DNA from: Gaeumannomyces sp. JS-464 | Lineage: Eukaryota; Ascomycota; Sordariomycetes; Magnaporthales; Magnaporthaceae | DNA length: 64,000 nucleotides | Reading direction: 5' to 3' | NCBI GenBank assembly: GCA_002197995.1 | Contig: NGZR01000002.1 | Location: 5,270,001-5,334,000, forward strand | Part shown: piece by piece, positions 1 through 12,279 of the stretch | Position numbering within the stretch: the stretch's first letter is position 1 | Layout: every line of letters starts with the position of its first letter | Translations under genes and position numbers: made by a program | The notes under the pieces: model-generated | Told to the model about the DNA's origin: nothing | Seen by the model: the letters and a program-made list of their open reading frames with translations, nothing else | Database searches by the model: none

Positions 1-556
1 CCGGCCTTGGCGCGGGGCTTGCGGGGCCGGTAGGGGTCTTGCGCGGCTTCTTGGAGGGGGTCTCCTCGTCGGGAACGTCGGCCGGGTCGTCGTCTCCGTC
101 GTCGCCCACCTTGGCGGGGGTCTTGCGCTTGCGGCCGCCCGCCGCCGCGCCCGAGGGGGAGGCGGCCGGGAGGTTGCCAAAGATCTTCTTCTTGATGCGG
201 CCCAGGCGTTAGTGGCGCTGCCCACGTTGGTCATGCCGAGCGCGTCCGCCAGCTTGTTCATATCGATCTTTTGATTTGGAGCATGGCGGCGGAGTGAAAT
301 GGGAGGCCCAAGGTTAGTGAACGATGCACGCGGGAAGGAGGAGAGCTGGAGGTTGTGCTCTCTGTTGGGGAGGGAGATTGGGCATTGGGCATTGGGCATT
401 GGGCAGGCGGTGGGCAGGTAATCTAACCTCTGGCTGGTTCTTCATGCAGGTCCAGGCCTTGGAGAGGATCTCGATCTCTCGCTCAGTGAGCTTGTCGTTA
501 TCCTTGGGAGTGGCGGCAGCCTTGGCGCCGGTCTTCTTGGGCGTCTCTGAACCCAT
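1..556 (-). CDS. Hypothetical basic nuclear protein, 3' end off window (partial)
   Basis: Two exons are visible: 428-556 (43 codons, starting MGSETPKK) and <1-267. They are joined through a 160-bp intron (donor GAG|GTTAGA, acceptor AAAAG|ATCGAT) that carries a small GGGCATT tandem repeat at about 379-406. The conserved part reads LTEREIEILSKAW, then KLADALGMTN, then a RIKKKIFG block. I know this arrangement from short uncharacterised fungal proteins with a helical N-terminus. It is followed by a low-complexity Lys/Arg/Pro/Asp tail with AT-hook-like KKPRKTP stretches, so a nuclear or chromatin location is inferred, not shown. The frame breaks at the CCC run at 201-203: one more base there restores W-G-R-I-K-K-K. 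The C-terminus lies beyond the left edge. I do not recognise a function. Confidence 0.6.
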
Positions 557-1166
557 GATGATGATCTGGACTGGGCCTAAAATGATGTGTGTTCGTGGGC
601 GTGGATGGGAAAAGCGAGAGCGTCAGAGGCCCTGGAAGAATGGCTGTGTGAGGCTGTGGATGGTAGATGCTATGGCACCACAGATGGATGATGGACCTGT
701 GCATGAGAGGATGGTGGTGATGGGTGGGATGTGATGTGGTGTCGAGTGTGTATGGTGTTGTCCGGGAGAGTCGTATGGGAAGAGTGTGGGGTTGGATGTG
801 GTCTGGGTGCAGAGATGGAGGCACCGAGGATTTATATGGCCACAATTTTTTTTGGTTGCAGCAATGGAAACAGAACGAGCGCCCAGGTGGTGGTTGGCTA
901 GGGCAGTCGGGGAGCTGCCACAGTAGGAGACGCACTGAAAATTCGAGGCTGGTCCTTTGATATCCAAACCAGATCTGAGAGGGAACCTGATAATGGCCAC
1001 AGAAATAGGGGCGCGGAGGAGGACGGACAAGAGGGCGTGCACACGGCTCGGTGACCCACAGTGAGAACAAATGATACTAGGTCCTTCTCCCTTGTCTTCT
1101 CTCAATACTACACGGCCAACAACCTCTAAACACCCCAAGTCTTCCGGAACAATCCTCGTTGTCCCT
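557..1166. other. Intergenic, promoter side of the left-edge gene
   Basis: No gene is supported here. The stretch upstream of 556 is GT/TG-rich on the + strand (about 560-830), as expected for a pyrimidine-rich 5' UTR or promoter on the minus strand. The open frames in it lack domain-like composition. Confidence 0.5.
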
Positions 1167-2107
1167 TTAGGCATCGGCCTTGTGCAGATGGGCCACCAGC
1201 CAGGCCACAACAGCATTTTTGCCAAACACCATGGCCTCGCGCTCTCCCGGCTCGTCCTGCTTCCCGCGGATTAGGCAGCCGTGCTCGACTCCCGGAAGGT
1301 GCAGGTAGTCGAACTGTACCCCCTTCTTCATGATGTTCTGGAAGGCGTAGAGCTTCATCTCGGGGAGAAGCCGGGGTCCCGCTCGGGGGCGAGGATCTGC
1401 ACGGGCACCGCGATCTCGTCGATGTCCTTCTCCGTCACAAGGCTCGGGTGGCCGATCGAGATGCAGTCGACCAGAGGAGCAGCCCGGTGTTCCTCGGCTC
1501 CAAGCCGGAGGCCGGCCCAGCTATCACACAGGCGTACGCCGATCAGAACACAAAGGAGTACTCGAAGGGGCAATGCTCTCTTAGGTCGATACTCTTTACT
1601 CACCCGCCGTAGCAATATCCCTGTGACGATTCTAGGGGTCAGCTTTCCGCTAACAACACTACTTGGCAAGCCAAGCTCTCCCCAGACAAGACCGCATGCT
1701 TCACTTACAAACATTCCGACGCGGGAGTGACCCCTATCAGCCCTGAGGGCGCGGGCACAGGCGAACAGCTCAGGCTCGCGAGCCTCCCGGCCGTTGCGGC
1801 TTATGAAGCCAGAAAGATCGAGATCCTGGAACCGACCGGCGTTGATGAGGTCGGAGGACAGCACCTCGCCGCCGAACAGGTCCGGCATGTAGACGGTCAC
1901 GTTGGCCTCGCGGGCGACCTGGTCGGCCAGCAGGCGCAGGTTTCCAAAGGTCCAACCGTACAGGTCGTGCACCAGCAGCACGCCAACTTCGGTGTTGGTT
2001 CCGGCGACGTAGACGTCGTTGTTGGCCAGCTTCTCGGTCCTGCCCGTGGGGGTGCCGTCCCACTTAAATCCTTTGAGGCAGCAGGAGTGAACTTTGCCCT
2101 CAGCCAT
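1167..2107 (-). CDS. Dienelactone hydrolase family protein
   Basis: Alpha/beta hydrolase of the dienelactone hydrolase family, about 256 residues after correction, probably cytosolic. Three exons are inferred: 1709-2107 (133 codons, MAEGKVHSC...), a 17-nt micro-exon 1604-1620, and 1167-1520. The micro-exon encodes GYCYGG, the nucleophile elbow with the catalytic cysteine. Its flanks are TCACAG| and |GTGAGT. After splicing the protein reads RVGMF-GYCYGG-WAGLRLGAEEHR, which is exactly what the family needs. The acid is the Asp in ILAPERDPGFSP and the base the His in GVEHGCL, completing the Cys-Asp-His triad. One base is missing in the G-run at 1362-1365 (five C on the coding strand would give FSPEMKLYAF). 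Without it the frame breaks just before residue MKLYAF. The true substrate is unknown, since most fungal members are not characterised on dienelactone. Confidence 0.85.
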
Positions 2108-2876
2108 GTTTGCGTGTATTATAGTGACGGGGGTCCTGGATTTCTGAAAAGGACGGCTTTGAAAGGATCAGGGATATGAGGCTTGAACAATGAGATGTTC
2201 GCGAGATTCAGGGGTATGGCATCTGGCTGGGCACCGCATTTTATAGTTGCCAAGAACTGGGGCAATCCCAAGGCAAAAAGCGTGAGGGAACCGGCATCAC
2301 CGGGGTTGCGGGCTGCCCTCTTCCAGCTAGCGAGGCTGTAGTTGGTAAAGTCCGGAAGCCGTACCGGCCGTTAACTCCGGGTTACTCGAATGGGCCTGGT
2401 CCCCGCCGAGGTCCTAGCTTCCATGTACGTTCCCTAAATAAAAGTCTCAATGCAGTCCGTATAGACTGTCAATGCAACCGGGCTAGTGGGAACACCCAAA
2501 AACTTGGAATTGATGCCCCAAGTTAGAGTTGCACGAGGCTACCTCGCACCCTGACGTCGGATTTGGCATGGTGGGAACTGATCAAATTGGGCCCTTTGGG
2601 AGACACCATACGGATGGAGTGGCCAATCGCGTGAATTCAGGCTGGCTGACCTGAGGCATAGGGCGCGTGTGGTACCCAAGCAGCAAGCACGACGCCCGAA
2701 TAAAAATCTGCAGTCTTGTCCGATAACACGACATTAGAACCCCATTACCCGAATCTGTCCAGGAGACAGGTGATCCTTTGCTATTCCTATATTCGTTGCT
2801 GTCCCTTATAAACCCTTCCTGTCACGTATATCTCTTCCTCCTTTGCCGCGGAGGTCAACCCTACTCAGCATCAGGC
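2108..2876. promoter_or_regulatory. Divergent intergenic region
   Basis: About 770 bp separate the divergently transcribed hydrolase and DUF1308 genes, so it should hold both promoters. I see no gene, no clear TATA box and no repeat. A longer in-frame start for the right-hand gene exists at 2778 but gives a hydrophobic, unlikely N-terminus. Confidence 0.4.
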
Positions 2877-4525
2877 ATGGTTGCGGGGCCATCGGACTCC
2901 GACCCCGACTCCGATCACAGCCTGGCCGAACTTGCCGCGAGGGCCGCAGCCTTCGCCGCAGAGCTTCGCCAGTTCCAAAGCCTCCTGGAAGACCACAAGA
3001 AGCAGCCAGTACACGGCCTGGACCGCCTGCTCCAGACCCACGAGCAAGGCGCCGCGGCGTTCGCAGCCGCGGCTGACGGCCAGCAGGCGGAAGAGGGTGT
3101 GCAGAGCCGCAGCGGCAACAAGCGGTTGCGCGTCGCCCGCGACAGCCTCTTCTTCGACTCGGCCGTGTGGGACGTGGCGAAGCGGTGCCGCGCCCTCGTC
3201 GGGCTCAACCAGAGATACCGCGCCGACTGGGACTACGTCCTCGAGCGGCCCCTGAAAAGGGGCGCCAAGCGCCAGCCGCAAGCCGCTAACCACGGCTTCG
3301 GCGCAAGCATCGTCGTGGACGCGATTGTGGACTCGGGCGCCACCTGGGTGCGTCTGCTGACCATCTCGGAGCGCCGGCTGCTCTTTGAACTTACCAGCAT
3401 CGGCTTCTGGGGCCTGGGGCCCGGGTCCGACACTGACTCCGAGACAGGATCCGAGCCCTTGGATGATAGCAATCGGCCTTGCGGGACGGACATTGACGAG
3501 ATCAGCCTTGTGCGCAAGGCAAAGGCGGTCATCGAGGCTGCAAAGAATCACAGATATAGATACCGGCACCCAAAGGTGCACATCGTCTTGCCAGGTCTAG
3601 AAGAGGGCAATGTCAGAGAAATAGACGCCGTAATATCACGGATCCGCCAACTAGGAGGCGACCAGATCCATGTCGTTGTCGACTGTGCCAACAGCCCCCT
3701 TCTTTGCGAAGGGAATCAGGGAGAAGGGATCGAGGGGCACCCATTGTCGCATCTGCTCGTTGACGAGCTCCAAAGCGTCACCGACACGATCAACGTAGAT
3801 GTCTCGTGGCTGATAGCGCTCGCATCGGACCTATCGCACGACTACCCGCAAAGCCGGCGGCCGGCAGCGACCAGCAGAGCGACAGCGCGGGGCGCGAAAG
3901 CACAGCAGCAGTAGCAGCCATCCGCGCCGACTGCGGCCGCAGCCTCCGCGAGACCCTCTATCCGACCGTGGCCTGCCGCGGGCTCATATGCGCCACCGCC
4001 GCCGCCGACACGGTCTGGGACATCGCGGAGACCCTGGCCACAGCCACCGAGCTGGCCCGCCTGCGCCTGATCCTGCCGCGCTCCGAGGGGGACCGCGAGG
4101 CCGCCGAGGCGCTGGGCCCGGACGGCCTGCGCGCGGCGCTCGCCCGGCTCTCGAGCCACGCCGTCCCCGCTTCTCTGAGGCTGCCCGTGGCCGTCTCCCC
4201 GGGCGACTTCTCTCGCGGCCACGTTGAGGGCCTCTCTGCGTCGGGCCGCCTCCCGCCGGTTGCTTCGGCGGTGGCTGCGGGCATGACGCAGCCGAACATG
4301 GCCGTATTCATGCTGGGCTGGGCTACCGGGAGCACGACGGTCACAGCAAACAAGAAGACGGGTGCCAACCGCGTCCGTAGACTAGTGGAGCTGAATCGCA
4401 CCGCCCCGACGAGGCCGGACCCCCAGTACTGGTCCGCTGGGTCACTCGCACGTTTGATGCGAAAAGAGAAGCCCGAGGACTGGACCCCTGGCAGGAGGGG
4501 GTACCGCCGAACACACGGGTGCTGA
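2877..4525 (+). CDS. DUF1308 (UPF0415 / C7orf25-like) protein
   Basis: About 549 residues once one frameshift is bridged. The function of the family is unknown. I chose the ATG at 2877 (MVAGPSDSD) over an in-frame ATG at 2778 because the extension is a hydrophobic stretch unlike the acidic start of relatives. An N-terminal helical part (LAELAARAAAF, FQSLLEDHKK) precedes the conserved core: GASIVVDAIVDSGATWV, ISERRLLFELTSIGFW, KNHRYRYRHPKVHIV, VVVDCANSP and NVDVSWLIALASDLSH. The C-terminal block (CRGLICATAAADTVWDIAET, then LARLRLIL) is in another frame. It joins at an AAA run (3850-3852), where one extra A gives DYPQKPAAGS. No splice sites are available to explain the jump, so an indel is the better reading. 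The tail past about 4270 is poorly conserved. It converges on the GPCR gene. Confidence 0.8.
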
Positions 4526-4742
4526 TGTGCTTGGATGGCACTACAGATAATGGGTAGAGAGGCATCAAAAGCACGTGTACACCCTCAGTCAATTCCAGAA
4601 CATTCTATTCTTTATCCCGATAAACGCTGGCGGACGACCAAGAGTGACGTGTCCATAATGTGCGATGTGAGCGCTATGCGAGCGAAGCTGAAGAAAGTGT
4701 GGCGACAAAATCTGTCTCTCCGCGATAGCCTACAGCCTAGGC

Positions 4743-6407
4743 TCAGGACCGAGTGTACTCCTCCGGCAAAGGTGCGATATCAGTGATCCTGACCGCGGGG
4801 CGAGTGGGAGACAGCTTCGGGTAAGCCGGCGCGGGCCCAGGAAGCTGCACAGCCAGTCTGTCCTCCGACACGGGCCTCGGGCGATGGGCGCCGCTGTCAA
4901 GGCCGCCGACGAGGCCACTGTGTGAGTCGACCGTCAACGTGTTGGGATTTGCTGCCGGTCGGGCGGACGACTCGGAAGCCCTAGGGCGCAGGAGGATCGA
5001 GCTTGGCCGGTTCGCGGCGCCAGGGGGGTGGTAGGACCTGCGTGAGAAGGAGGCGCGCCAGGACGCCAGGGCGGCCTCGTTCACACCATAGGTGATGGCG
5101 TTTACGAAGCCGGCGAGGACCACGCAGCACTTTTGTTCAGGTCAGCATCAGCTTTTTTTTTTTTTTTTTTATTATTTTTTATCTTGTTCATTGCTTGCCC
5201 GAAGCGAGACACTTACCACGTCGACTGTGTGAAAGGCAAAAGGTACCTGTCGACCTGTTGCGGCATGATAGATGCGGGCACCCGTGGGGATAACCCAGAT
5301 GAGCCCGTACACAATGGGATACTGGATCATCATGCGAGCCGTCTTCTTCAACTTGGCGTTGCCCCTTGCGCATTGTCCATGGCCCCTGAAGAAGCTGTGA
5401 CGAGCCGGCTTGAGGCCGCTGCCGGAGGTGCGAGGATTCTCGGGTTGTCTTGCCGCAATACGGGCGGAGCGGCTCAGCATGAAGTATATCCGAAGATAAA
5501 GGGCCAGGATGGTCAAGATGATGATCCATCTTGGAATGAAGTTTACGAAGAGTCTGGCCTTGTCGTCCGCAAACCAGCATACTAATCGATTCCAAGCGAC
5601 GTGCCATCCGGAGGTTAGTCCAGACACAGAAAAGCAACAAGGAAAAAAAAGGGGGCAGTCGGGTACTCGCAGCTGCCAATGCTCTGGTAGCCTCCGCTCA
5701 CTTGCAGCCCGATCCAAGCCCAGATGATAGACAACAGCCATGGCAAGGGCATAAGGACGATTTGGTGGCTCTGGATCCAGGCGCCGGCATGTGGATTATC
5801 GGTCAGGAGGATGAAGGTGCATATTGCGATCAAAAGGACCCAGTAGTCCTGCTGCACAACAAAAACCTCGTTGGCAAAACCATTGACTGCACAGAGCGCC
5901 TTCTGTCCCGGAGCGTCCAGTGCCCTGTGTGCCAAGTCCATCTAGGCCGAAATCAAGGTGTTGGTCGCTCTCAGGAAGTCAACAACGGCAAGGCCACTGG
6001 AGGGCAGGTTAGACTCCGATCTCCGCGTTGGCCAGGAAAGAATGGGAAGTGGAGGCGGCTTAGCTTGTCTTACAAGATGAGTCGATGCCGGAACGATCTG
6101 AGGTTTGGAAGGCACTACACCCCGGGGAAAGATGGAAAGATTAGCACGGCAATGGCCATCTCTTGAGCGAGTGGATAAGCAGACAGTAGATATGTATATC
6201 CAGCTGCTTCCTTCGTCGATCCCTCCGGGGAAAGGCATAAGTTCTTGCCAAGAAGCTCATCATCACGAATCCTGCGCCAAGGATTGATAGCGACGATACG
6301 ATCACCATACACAAACTCGTAATATCCGATTCGCGTCTAGCGGTCGATGAGCTCAGGTCCGCCGTGGGGGCAAGACGCGGGATATTGGGGTCGGAGAATG
6401 GATCCAT
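4743..6407 (-). CDS. cAMP-receptor-like G-protein-coupled receptor, with an in-frame stop
   Basis: Seven-transmembrane receptor, about 427 codons, plasma membrane. Five exons are inferred: 6249-6407, 6074-6114, 5667-5996, 5217-5581 and 4743-5129. TM1 lies in TSLCMVIVSSLSILGAGF. Exon 2 supplies LRSFRHRLIF, leading into TM2 (GLAVVDFLRATNTL). Family-typical blocks follow: ALCAVNGF, DYWVLLIAICTFILL, LPWLLSIIWAWIGL, then CWFADDKARLFVNFIPRW and YPIVYGLIWVIPTGAR, then VLAGFVNAITYGVNE. This is the Dictyostelium cAR / Neurospora GPR-1 type. Intron 1 appears to start with GC (TTG|GCAAGA) and end in GTGTAG. Two defects are visible: a TAG codon at 5942-5944 between ISA and MDLAHRALD in the same frame, and a one-base mismatch across the exon 3/4 junction. 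The C-terminal tail is serine/proline-rich and ends EEYTRS. It is either a pseudogene or carries sequence errors. Confidence 0.75.
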
Positions 6408-9400
6408 TGCGGCCTCTGCGCCGACAAAGGCTGTCCGGCGTAGCCTCGACTCTGCCTCTGAGAGCGTTCGAAATACGCCCGTCGGCCCGGGCCACCATCA
6501 GCCAGCATTCGAAAGGGGCAATAACTCCAGGGGACGGGAGAGAAAGTCCATGGTAGAATTCACAGATGCTGCACCTTATAGGACAGCAGGTGGCGAGGCT
6601 AGTTTGGGGGAGAACATTGCCGGTTGCCATTGCCCGCTGCCAGATATCTGGCCGTGTTGTCCTAGATGTTTAGGTAGAAGCTGGAACGTGTCTAGGCCAC
6701 CGCTTAGAAACAAGCCCTTCGAGGGCGGCTGCGCGCCACTCGAGCCGCCGGACGTGCCAAGAACGCCTATCAAGAAAGGTGAGATCCGGTCATGGCGATG
6801 ACGGCGGTGGCTACCGTAATGGGTGAAGACCGTGGCTTCGCCGTCTCGGCCACGGCACGCGCCTCCGGCCTCACTGGAGACAAAGACTATGTGCTAGAAG
6901 CCGCCACGCAGCCCCAGCTCCCCCGCATCCACGAGAGGCGGCTCTTGACTAGCAAGGCCCGGCGTCAAAGCCAAATGCCAGTCTCGCTGGCTTCGGCTTG
7001 GCCGGCATCATCTTACCGAAGAGCGGGCGCCCCTCTAGACCCTAGGACTCTGTGATGATGAGATCTTTCTTGTTGCACCCCGAGGTGCTGGGCGGGTGAG
7101 GGCGTCGTGGGCGTCGTGGGCGTCTCGCCAATGGGGAATGGGATTGATAAGGGAAGAAAAAAAGAGTAGTCCTCAGCTTCCGCTGTATCATGTCGTCATG
7201 GGTTGGATGTTCGAATATTCGACGCAGACCGAAAGCTCGCAGACCGCAGCAGCCAAAACGCGATGCAACGCGAATCCTCGCGACCAAGGCCTGATGCGGT
7301 ATGCAATATCGGACCCGACGGCTGGTGTCCCTTGGCGACGCCAGCTGGAGCTGGGGCATGCTGATCCGGTGGCATCGGTCAAGTGTTCTGGATTGACGGG
7401 GAACGGGCGCAAGCTGAGGCGTGCGCACGGACCTGAGGGATCATGTTTCCTGCAAGATGTTGCGAGATTTGAGCCCGCTGTCAATCCAGAAGTGGACATC
7501 TCCCTAGCCGAGGGGGATCCGGGAACACGGCAGATTGTGGCTTGGGTTGTAAGTGTCTCTAGGTATCGGTTTACGCAGCGGCATGGTGTACAACGGAGTT
7601 GAGGGGACTTTTGTGTGTGATTCGCGTTTCTATCTTTGGTGCTCGTTGTCAATCTGGTCCCGCGCGATGAAATACGAATTTCAGTAATAAAAGAAAAGAC
7701 AAAATTAAATAGAATAAATAAATAAATAAAAACATCCATCACGAGCAACTGGCGCACGCGCCCACAACCCATTGATGCGCCCCCACCCCAGCGGCATGGA
7801 ACAGGGAATCAAGCACCACCCATGGAAGGCAGGCGCGGCCCAAAAGCGCCGATTCTGTAGTTCGCCTACTACGACATCGATTTCAGCCAGATCCGCATCG
7901 TCTGCTCAGGCCCTCTCGTGCATGTCAACTGTTGGCTCCAGTGGGGGTGCGCGCATGATGGCCCGTTTTATTGCTTGGTGGTGTCGTTCTCGCGCAACCT
8001 CGATGTGTTTTCGTCCCAGCGGCTCCCTGAATGTCGCCGGCATGAGGACGTGAAGCCTGTGCCATCATCGTGCCTGGCCTGTCGACGGCAGAGGCATCCG
8101 AGGTACCTCTTTGCACCTGAGCTCTTCCACAGCGGCAGACCGCGCGGCAGGCAGCCAGTGGCTCCCCTGGAGTGAGGGAAACATGAATCCCAGCCAACCC
8201 TAGCTGCAGCCAGCGACCCGCCCTCCCGCGGTGCCTGCCGGCCACGCGTCGCGCCCATCAATGGACGCTGCCGCTAGCCTGGCGCCGAGCAGAAATGCAG
8301 GTTGCAGCGAGACGGCCGAGGTACCAGGCGCGCCACAATATAGGGGATCAGTACATGGGAGGCGTCTCTGCAGGGGAACCGAGACGCAGCCGTCGCCCTT
8401 CCCCTCTTGCTCCGCATCCCTTGTCCTGGCTGGCTGGTGGGCTGGCTGGTGGGCTGGGTGTGGTGCCGAGGGCGGCACGGGCTGTGACCCTGTTTTTGTC
8501 ATTTCTGTCGACACCCACAATATCTGCGCGCGACGTGATACGGACGCGGGTGGGTGTCCAGTCCGTACAGAATGGGAGCACATCGGGCCTCGGGGTAGCC
8601 AGCTGAGGCACCCGGGCATCCATGTTGGAAGATTTCTTGGGTGCTGCACCTCTTGCGCGGCCAGCCCCCAGCAAACATCACACCCACCCCTTGCCGGCCA
8701 GGGCTTCGCCGCCCCACCCTGGACTCCTCATAAGCAAATGGGGCCGCCCGCGCTGGAGAGTATCAACATCATGTGGCTTCGCATACCCTCCGTGCGCTCC
8801 AAAGGCCTGCCGCCGAATAGCCGGAGACGGAGCACATATATTTGTGGCTGTTATTTATGATTACTATCCCCTACCTCGCTATCGATAGTGTGCCGAGGTC
8901 CGTCCGTCTGTCAACCGAGCCCGGACCTTCACCCCACTCCGAGCTCTTGGAGCCCTGCTTGGTTTTGCAAGCTTGCTTCTCTTGATTCTCTGAGCGACAC
9001 ACGCCCGGGATATTCTCTGGCGGGCGCCACCCCTGTGCCGACCTAGTTTCGTCCGTGTCCCAATTCGCAGAGATGTGTCTGCATGAGAGCGAGGCCCGGC
9101 AACGCCCCGGCAGTCGCTGGGCTCATGGCCGGCAGCCCAAGAGTTCGCGTTATTGGCAGTGCATGTTGGCAGTGCATGTGCATGGATTTTGAGAGAGGGC
9201 CGAGAGGGGAGAGTGACAAGACGTCAGGATCCTGAGGGTCCGCCATGGTAGTAGTATCTACTCCCTAGATGAAGCCTGCCATACGTATGCACAATGGGTA
9301 TTATACGGGCGTGTGGGCGGATGACATGGACATGGGATGCGGTTGGGGCAGCCCCAGGGGACCCCCCTGTTTGCTCAGTCCCACTCCGGGGCCGTCACTC

Positions 9401-11963
9401 TCACCAACATCCGTCAATATTGCACCGACCCATGTTTCGAGCTCCCTTGCTGCTGCCCCGCCGGCTGCCCGGCTGGATATGGCCGGTGAGCTGGATTGGG
9501 GTACCCTATCAAGGCTGCCATTCATGATAATGCGATGCAGAGTGGTAACCACCAAAGGCGTCACGCATTGCGCACATGTATGGCGCCCAGTCTGGGAAGC
9601 GGGGACGGGCGGACAAATGCTGCTCGAGCAAATTGGCGCTTCCTCGACGCTGATGGCAAAGCTCCCAGTCATCGGGGAGAAAGTGGAGGGGGCGCCAACC
9701 ATCGCAACCGCGCAACCATAAATACCACCTCTCTGGGAGCCTGCACGCAATTTTATGCGCCATCCTTACCCCTCTCGGGCGCCGTTGCGACAGCGCCTGC
9801 TGGCAGCCTCGTTGCTGACGTCCCTCGGTCGATGAGAAAATGGCTCTTCCCGATGCCCATCGCCCCATCGACCGCTTCGCCATGGGCCATCACACCACGG
9901 AGCCATGGGCGATCCACACCACTTCTCATCACATTACGTCCTCGCCAAGTACACACATTGGTATCTAGGTAGTTGGCACCTTCAAGGCACTGCCAGGGGC
10001 GTGTCGGTTGGCGGGGAAGAGTGCTGTTTGGGCCCGGCGACGGAACCTTTGTATGCGTATGTATTCACTCGCTACGGAACCGTGCCGGTCATGCAGCCTT
10101 GGGCCTGGGCCCCGCTGCCCCATCATGGAAAAGAACAAAGGCCGGGATATCAAAGACAACCCAGCAAACATGTCCCAGCTGTCACTACCCGACGGTCTAC
10201 ATACACTGCGCCGTACACAGGCGGCGGCTATGCAGCGGGAACCCCGTCGCCCAGCTCGCGGAGGTCTAGCCCGCCGCTCGATGTTTCGTGGCTTGCTCGC
10301 TTCGGCAGCCCAGTGTCGTTTCGCCCCTCCCGGCTGCCTGTCCGCCCTTTCCCCGGTGTGGTATGATCCACAGGCCCCCCCGATGGCTGATGTGCGTATG
10401 TATGTATGCGTGTGTGTCTGCAGCATCCGCCATTCTCTGTGCGACAAAAGGTGCAAATCACAGGAAACAGGGAAGAGGGACCCCAAGACATCTGCAGTGC
10501 TGACCCGCCACGGCAAAGCAAGGGGGCTAGGTAGATGGACCCGCCCGGGTGCAGGAGGGCTCGGCGTCTCGCCTGCATGTCACATACTACTTGCGCAGGC
10601 GGGGGGCGCATCCAAGCCTGCCTCATGCACTCCCACTCACCATCTAAAGCTCGCCAGGACTTTCCCCTTGGTGTCGCCCTCCATCTCGGGACCGATGGAG
10701 GGGGTGAGTGGGACTGGGTGTATGTATCTATGCTGTGGACTGTGAATGTCGGTAGGTGTGTTCCATGCCGGCGATATCGCCTTGCGAAACGAGCCAGAGC
10801 AACCGCACAACAGTGTCATCACCATGGCCAGACATCCGCCCCATCAAACGGACCCGAGGAATTGACCTGTATATTGGTGATGAATCACAAGGGCCACAGG
10901 CCAATATAGATTCTCTGGTCATGCCTCGATTGCGGGGGCCATGTGAGCCATGCGTAATTATGATGTGCTTCCACATACCTATAGCCTTGCCTATAGACCA
11001 TCCTGAATTTAGCGGACAGCCTCCTCGGCGGCGCACGCTCCACCATTTGATAACACCCAGCCAGCCCCACGAGCTATAGGGCAAGGGATAGGGCCGCCTC
11101 ATCGTCGTCTCATTGGAGGGGAGGCGTCGCCGGGGGGTGGGCCCGAGACGGTAAACCGGGCGAAAAAAGAGAGGGGGAAGAGACAATATCGACGACGGCT
11201 TGGTGCTTGGGATGTCTTTTGTGCTTATCACGTCTTCCAGAGGCTCGGTCCCGCAGCCGCAGCTGTGTGTGCGCCGAAGCCGCCTTAAGCAAGAAAAAAG
11301 AAAAAAGAAAAAAAGAGAAAAAAAAGACGACCGGCCGCGACGCGAGGGTCCCCGCATGACTGCAGACCTTCGTACGCATTGCTTTGCCTTCACCTTCATT
11401 CCGCCGATATTAATATCCAGAAAAAAAATTGGGAGGAAAACCAAGGAAGGGGAGCAAAAGGGGGCTTCTCGACTCGTCGATACTTGCCTTCTCAGGGGTC
11501 CAAGTAATTCCTATCGACGCCACCTGACCCTAGAACTCCCGGCAGGCAACGCAGCCGGACAAACGTCTCCTGACAGTCTTGATTGCGTCTTTGCTTTTTC
11601 TGCATCCTCTTTCACCTCTCCCCACCCCACCCCCTCCTAACCCCTATCACCGGACGCCTCACCACCAGTAGCACGTACGGTGCTGATTCGGGAGGGTGCC
11701 AAGGCGCGCCTCGAGTTTCCCAAGCGGCCGGTTTTCCGCCCCTCGGCTCTGGCCCGCCCTCCATCATCGGTCGCTTACTCCCCTCCCTCCGGGACATTGC
11801 CGTGTCTGGCAGCGCTCAATATCGCGTCCCGTCCCAGCTGCCGTGAGACGACGTCGCCGAAAAAAAAATAAGCGCAGCACACACCTGCTGAGCAACTTGC
11901 ATAGGTACCCAGAGAGAGCTTGTCGTTGGTCCACGCACGACGACACGTGGTCAAGAAAATAAG

Positions 11964-12002
11964 ACACACACACACACACGCACGCGCGCACGCACGCACA
12001 CA
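11964..12002. repeat. CA/CG microsatellite
   Basis: Starts as a pure CA dinucleotide run and passes into CACG/CGCG units. Lies in the non-coding stretch. Confidence 0.9.
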
Positions 12003-12247
12003 GGGCGAGAGGGCAGAACGCTTCAATTTGCTCTAGATTCGTGGCATCGGGACGACTCATCCCGGCGAAGCGCACTAGGCTACTTTCGAGCGGCTCCATC
12101 GCAAGGCATCGATGCTTGGGTCGGCTGACAAGAATAGTTTATGAGTGAGGAGGGGAGCCGAAAGATGAAGGACGCATAAATACGTGCTATATTCAGGGAG
12201 GCGCACACTGCCATCCATATCCAAAACGCCACGCCAGAGAGGAGATT

Positions 12248-12248
<1 letters not shown>

Positions 12249-12278
<30 letters not shown>
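12249..12278. repeat. A30 homopolymer
   Basis: Thirty uninterrupted A on the + strand in non-coding DNA, about 780 bp downstream of the stop codon of the small minus-strand gene at 13056-13220. It could be slippage-grown or the tail of an old retroposed sequence. I found no matching target-site duplication by eye. Confidence 0.85.

Positions 12279-12279
<1 letters not shown>

Noticed and set aside
10008..10745. 245-codon + strand frame in the gene desert
   Set aside because: No conserved motif, random-looking composition, no splice partners.
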